From: JAEXNA01 sp050486105
GTDB taxonomy: Bacteria > Vulcanimicrobiota > Xenobia > Xenobiales > JADMJV01
Direction of reading: 5' to 3'
DNA: 16,909 nt
Assembly: GCA_050486105.1 (NCBI GenBank)
Contig: JBJHCR010000114.1
Location: 1 to 16,909 of the forward strand
The notes under the pieces are model-generated. The model saw only the letters and a list, made by a program, of their open reading frames with translations, made no database searches and was not told the DNA's origin. Of the stretch, positions 14,968-16,909 are shown piece by piece. Position 1 is the stretch's first letter; the number at the start of each line of letters is the position of its first letter. Made by a program: the position numbers and the translations under genes.

Positions 14968-16909
14968 TTATCTCGACCGCGAGCTTCGGCCTAGCTTGAG
15001 AAGATCTACAATATAGCGGCCCAAAAGTTTGGTAGTTTCGGCGTTGAGGCTGGAGAATTCAAGCGCGTAGTGACCGAAGTCGTCGTTCATTTCTTTGATT
15101 TTGACGATGGTAGATGGAGCTTCCAAGAGGCCGTGGATTCCGAAAGAATGGGAGCGGAAAACGACCTTGTCCCCTTCATTGAAACCGGGTTCAGCTTCGA
15201 CCAAGGCTCCACCGAGACCTAGATCCACGCAGCGTGCTTGGTAAATTTCTCCATCCTCATCCTCGAGCTCCATAATGAAATCAGCTGCAGCTCGAGTGTA
15301 TTTTCTCTGATTGAAAACCTGGCTTTGCATGCCAACCTTGTTCAATAGGGAAACGATCCAAGAGCGTCCCAACACGTCAGGAGGATCGACAAATTGCAGA
15401 CCAGCCTCGGCGACACCACTGGCGTTGACCCTGTACCAACGTACTTGAGCGGTGATTCGTTCGTCGGGGTCATCCTCGGTGCGGTTGGGATTACTGATCT
15501 CTAGCAAGGACATGTTTTCGAGTTCTCTGCTGACTTCGATTTTCATACCTCCGAGGGAGATATCTCGAATCGTAGCGTGGAAGATTTGATTGCCCTGAAA
15601 GCAGTTCACTTCATATTCGCAAGAGAGTCGGACCAGTCTCCTTCTTTCCGCTACGCCCTTGCGAAGCTCCTTGGGCACTGCTGCTTCAAGAACGGAAAGA
15701 ACGTCGGCTCTGGTGGCCACCTCGTCATCTTGAGTCTTAACTTGGCGCAGAGCAGAAAGAATCGAAGAGCGATACTCCTTTGTGGGGGGTTCTAGCTTTT
15801 CGTCTTCGAGGTCCTCACTAGGAACTTCCAGATCTTCCAGTAGCTCGTCTTCGTGCTCATCTTCGTTTTCAGGTTCTTCCCCAACGGAGATTTCGAGCTG
15901 TTGGCTTGCTGGTGTCTCGATAGGGCTTGGACCGGAGAAAAAATCATCGTCAATGGGGTCGAGAGGTGCTGGACCGGCAAACATATCGTCGGTGGAAAGC
16001 TCTTCATCAGGCGCTCCGAGAAGTTCTTCGCCCAAGCTCTCTTGAAGTTCCGCCCGGGGAGCCTCCAATAATTCGATCTCTTGGTCCCCTGTGGATTCAG
16101 ACTCAATTCCCTCTTCAGAATCGACCTGCTGAAGGGTGTCGTCTTCTTCGGAAATGGCCTCATCATCAGAAGGTTCTTGGAGACTTTCCTCATCCAGATG
16201 TTCCTCCTCATCGGTAGCGAGCTCTTCTTCACTTGAGACTTCTTCGTGAGATTCGGGCTCGAGACCATCCTCCAGGAGAGCTGCACGTTCTTCTTCCGTG
16301 AGTTCGTCTAAGATGTCCTCGGAAAGTAGGGCCTCTTCCAGGCTGGCGATATCCACCTCTTGGTCAGGATCACTCAGGGCGAGATTCTTTTCTGCGCTCT
16401 CCTCCAGGCTGTCTTCTTCGAGTTCTGCTCGCTCTTCGTCGGTGAGTTCGTCCAAGATGTCTTCGGAGAGCAGAGCTTCTTCGAGAGCCAGTAGGTCAAT
16501 TTCTTCCTCAGCAAGTCCTCGGTCAACCTCATCAGCCGATTGTTCTTCGAAGCTGTCTTCCTCCAGTGCGGCCCGCTCTTCGTCAGTCAGTTCACCCAAA
16601 AAATCTTCTGAGAGAAGCTCCTGCTCTAAAGCTTCAAGGTCAATGTCTTCTTCTAGTGACTCCTCATCGTCTTCGAGTTCTAGGCCCTCCTCGTCGTCCT
16701 CAAGATCGAGTTCGGCGAGTTCTTCATCGTCGTCGAGCTCAAGATCATCTTCCTCGTCCTCAAGGTCCAGCTCAGCGAGTTCCTCATCGTCTTCGAGGTC
16801 GAGGTCTTCGTCCTCGTCCTCAAGGTCCAGCTCGGCGAGTTCCTCATCGTCGTCGAGCTCGAGGTCTTCGTCCTCGTCCTCAAGGTCCAGCTCGGCGAGT
16901 TCCTCATCG
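14968..16909 (-). CDS. Tandem PilZ-domain protein with acidic repeats (5' end beyond window)
   Basis: At least 646 residues are visible; the frame stays open to the right edge, so the start lies outside. A TTG at 16599 is in frame but inside the repeats and unlikely to be the start. From the N-terminal side there are at least four 20-residue acidic repeats (DEELAELDLEDEDED...), three 48-residue repeats containing LLSEDILDELTDEERA, and an Asp/Glu-rich linker with FAGPAPLDPIDDDFF and FFSGPSPIE motifs. Two C-terminal PilZ domains follow. PilZ-1 (about 15350-15660) has RRLVR and DISLGG, the full c-di-GMP-binding pattern. PilZ-2 (about 14990-15310) has RKYTR but DLGLGG, so the Ser is replaced. PilZ domains bind cyclic di-GMP and control motility, secretion or surface polymers. 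The extended acidic region is probably disordered and may bind basic partners or metal ions. It is cotranscribed with the BtuF-like gene. Confidence 0.85.
   Translation of the reverse strand, partial: DEELAELDLEDEDEDLELDDDEELAELDLEDEDEDLDLEDDEELAELDLEDEEDDLELDDDEELAELDLEDDEEGLELEDDEESLEEDIDLEALEQELLSEDFLGELTDEERAALEEDSFEEQSADEVDRGLAEEEIDLLALEEALLSEDILDELTDEERAELEEDSLEESAEKNLALSDPDQEVDIASLEEALLSEDILDELTEEERAALLEDGLEPESHEEVSSEEELATDEEEHLDEESLQEPSDDEAISEEDDTLQQVDSEEGIESESTGDQEIELLEAPRAELQESLGEELLGAPDEELSTDDMFAGPAPLDPIDDDFFSGPSPIETPASQQLEISVGEEPENEDEHEDELLEDLEVPSEDLEDEKLEPPTKEYRSSILSALRQVKTQDDEVATRADVLSVLEAAVPKELRKGVAERRRLVRLSCEYEVNCFQGNQIFHATIRDISLGGMKIEVSRELENMSLLEISNPNRTEDDPDERITAQVRWYRVNASGVAEAGLQFVDPPDVLGRSWIVSLLNKVGMQSQVFNQRKYTRAAADFIMELEDEDGEIYQARCVDLGLGGALVEAEPGFNEGDKVVFRSHSFGIHGLLEAPSTIVKIKEMNDDFGHYALEFSSLNAETTKLLGRYIVDLLKLGRSSRSR
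16250..16644 (-). repeat. Three 144-bp repeats inside the PilZ gene
   Basis: Three 48-codon units start near 16644, 16500 and 16356, read on the minus strand. Each has (I/V)D, then LEEALLSEDILDELT and EERAALEED, with a variable acidic tail. The unit length is exactly 144 bases between equivalent ELT(D/E)EER positions (16593, 16449, 16305). Confidence 0.85.
16681..16909 (-). repeat. 60-bp tandem repeats encoding an acidic 20-mer
   Basis: At least four copies of a 60-base unit run to the window edge (units at about 16681, 16741, 16801 and 16861). The last two are nearly identical in DNA, which suggests recent duplication or slippage. Copies code for the series DEELAELDLEDEDED with small variations. 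More copies may lie outside the window. Confidence 0.92.

Noticed and set aside
16680..16907. 75-codon Arg/Thr/Ser-rich minus-strand frame in the 60-bp repeats
   Set aside because: It is a frame-shifted reading of the acidic repeat; the frame leading into the PilZ domains is open throughout and is the real one.

Overview
The window looks chromosomal and comes from a free-living bacterium with GC content in the mid-50s percent by eye. Five proteins carry lipoprotein-type signal sequences or lipobox-like cysteines, and PilZ domains and iron-type ABC importers are present, so a diderm (Gram-negative-type) envelope is likely. Frequent non-AUG starts, long Pro/Ser/Thr tethers after the lipid cysteine and FG-GAP repeat proteins fit several deep-branching phyla. 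I cannot place the organism more precisely. I see no transposase, phage gene, tRNA, rRNA or CRISPR array.

Region 1 (1-5922) is an iron-transport operon. It is preceded by a 200-base element (10-209) whose ends can pair over 28 bases. A sigma70-consensus promoter (236-264) follows, with a DtxR/IdeR-type operator lying over the predicted start site and the TTG start codon. The operon reads: an MFS exporter fused in one frame to a FecB/FhuD-like substrate-binding domain, two FecCD-type permeases, an ABC ATPase, and a DtxR-family repressor with the iron-type metal ligands. Genes overlap or lie within 16 bases of each other. The first gene may combine siderophore export with capture of the returning ferric complex, and the last gene probably controls the operon.

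Region 2 (5923-7883) holds small unrecognised genes beside an ATP-grasp ligase: a 93-residue Gly/Gln/Cys-containing protein with its own terminator, a 93-residue acidic protein, then a 311-residue ATP-grasp enzyme. A 38-base perfect palindrome ends this strand and probably also the converging gene.

Region 3 (7893-13301) is a divergent pair of cell-surface lipoproteins that both use a Pro/Ser/Thr-rich tether: a roughly 1170-residue protein with a TolB-like propeller plus about eleven FG-GAP calcium-type repeats, and a 559-residue M30-like (hyicolysin-type) zinc peptidase.

Region 4 (13328-16909, minus strand) has a small PNPOx-like flavin-fold protein, a hairpin-rich 337-base gap with two probable minus-strand terminators and competing hairpins, a BtuF-like orphan substrate-binding lipoprotein, and, directly upstream of it, a protein with tandem PilZ domains and a very long acidic repeat region. 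The last gene runs off the right edge.
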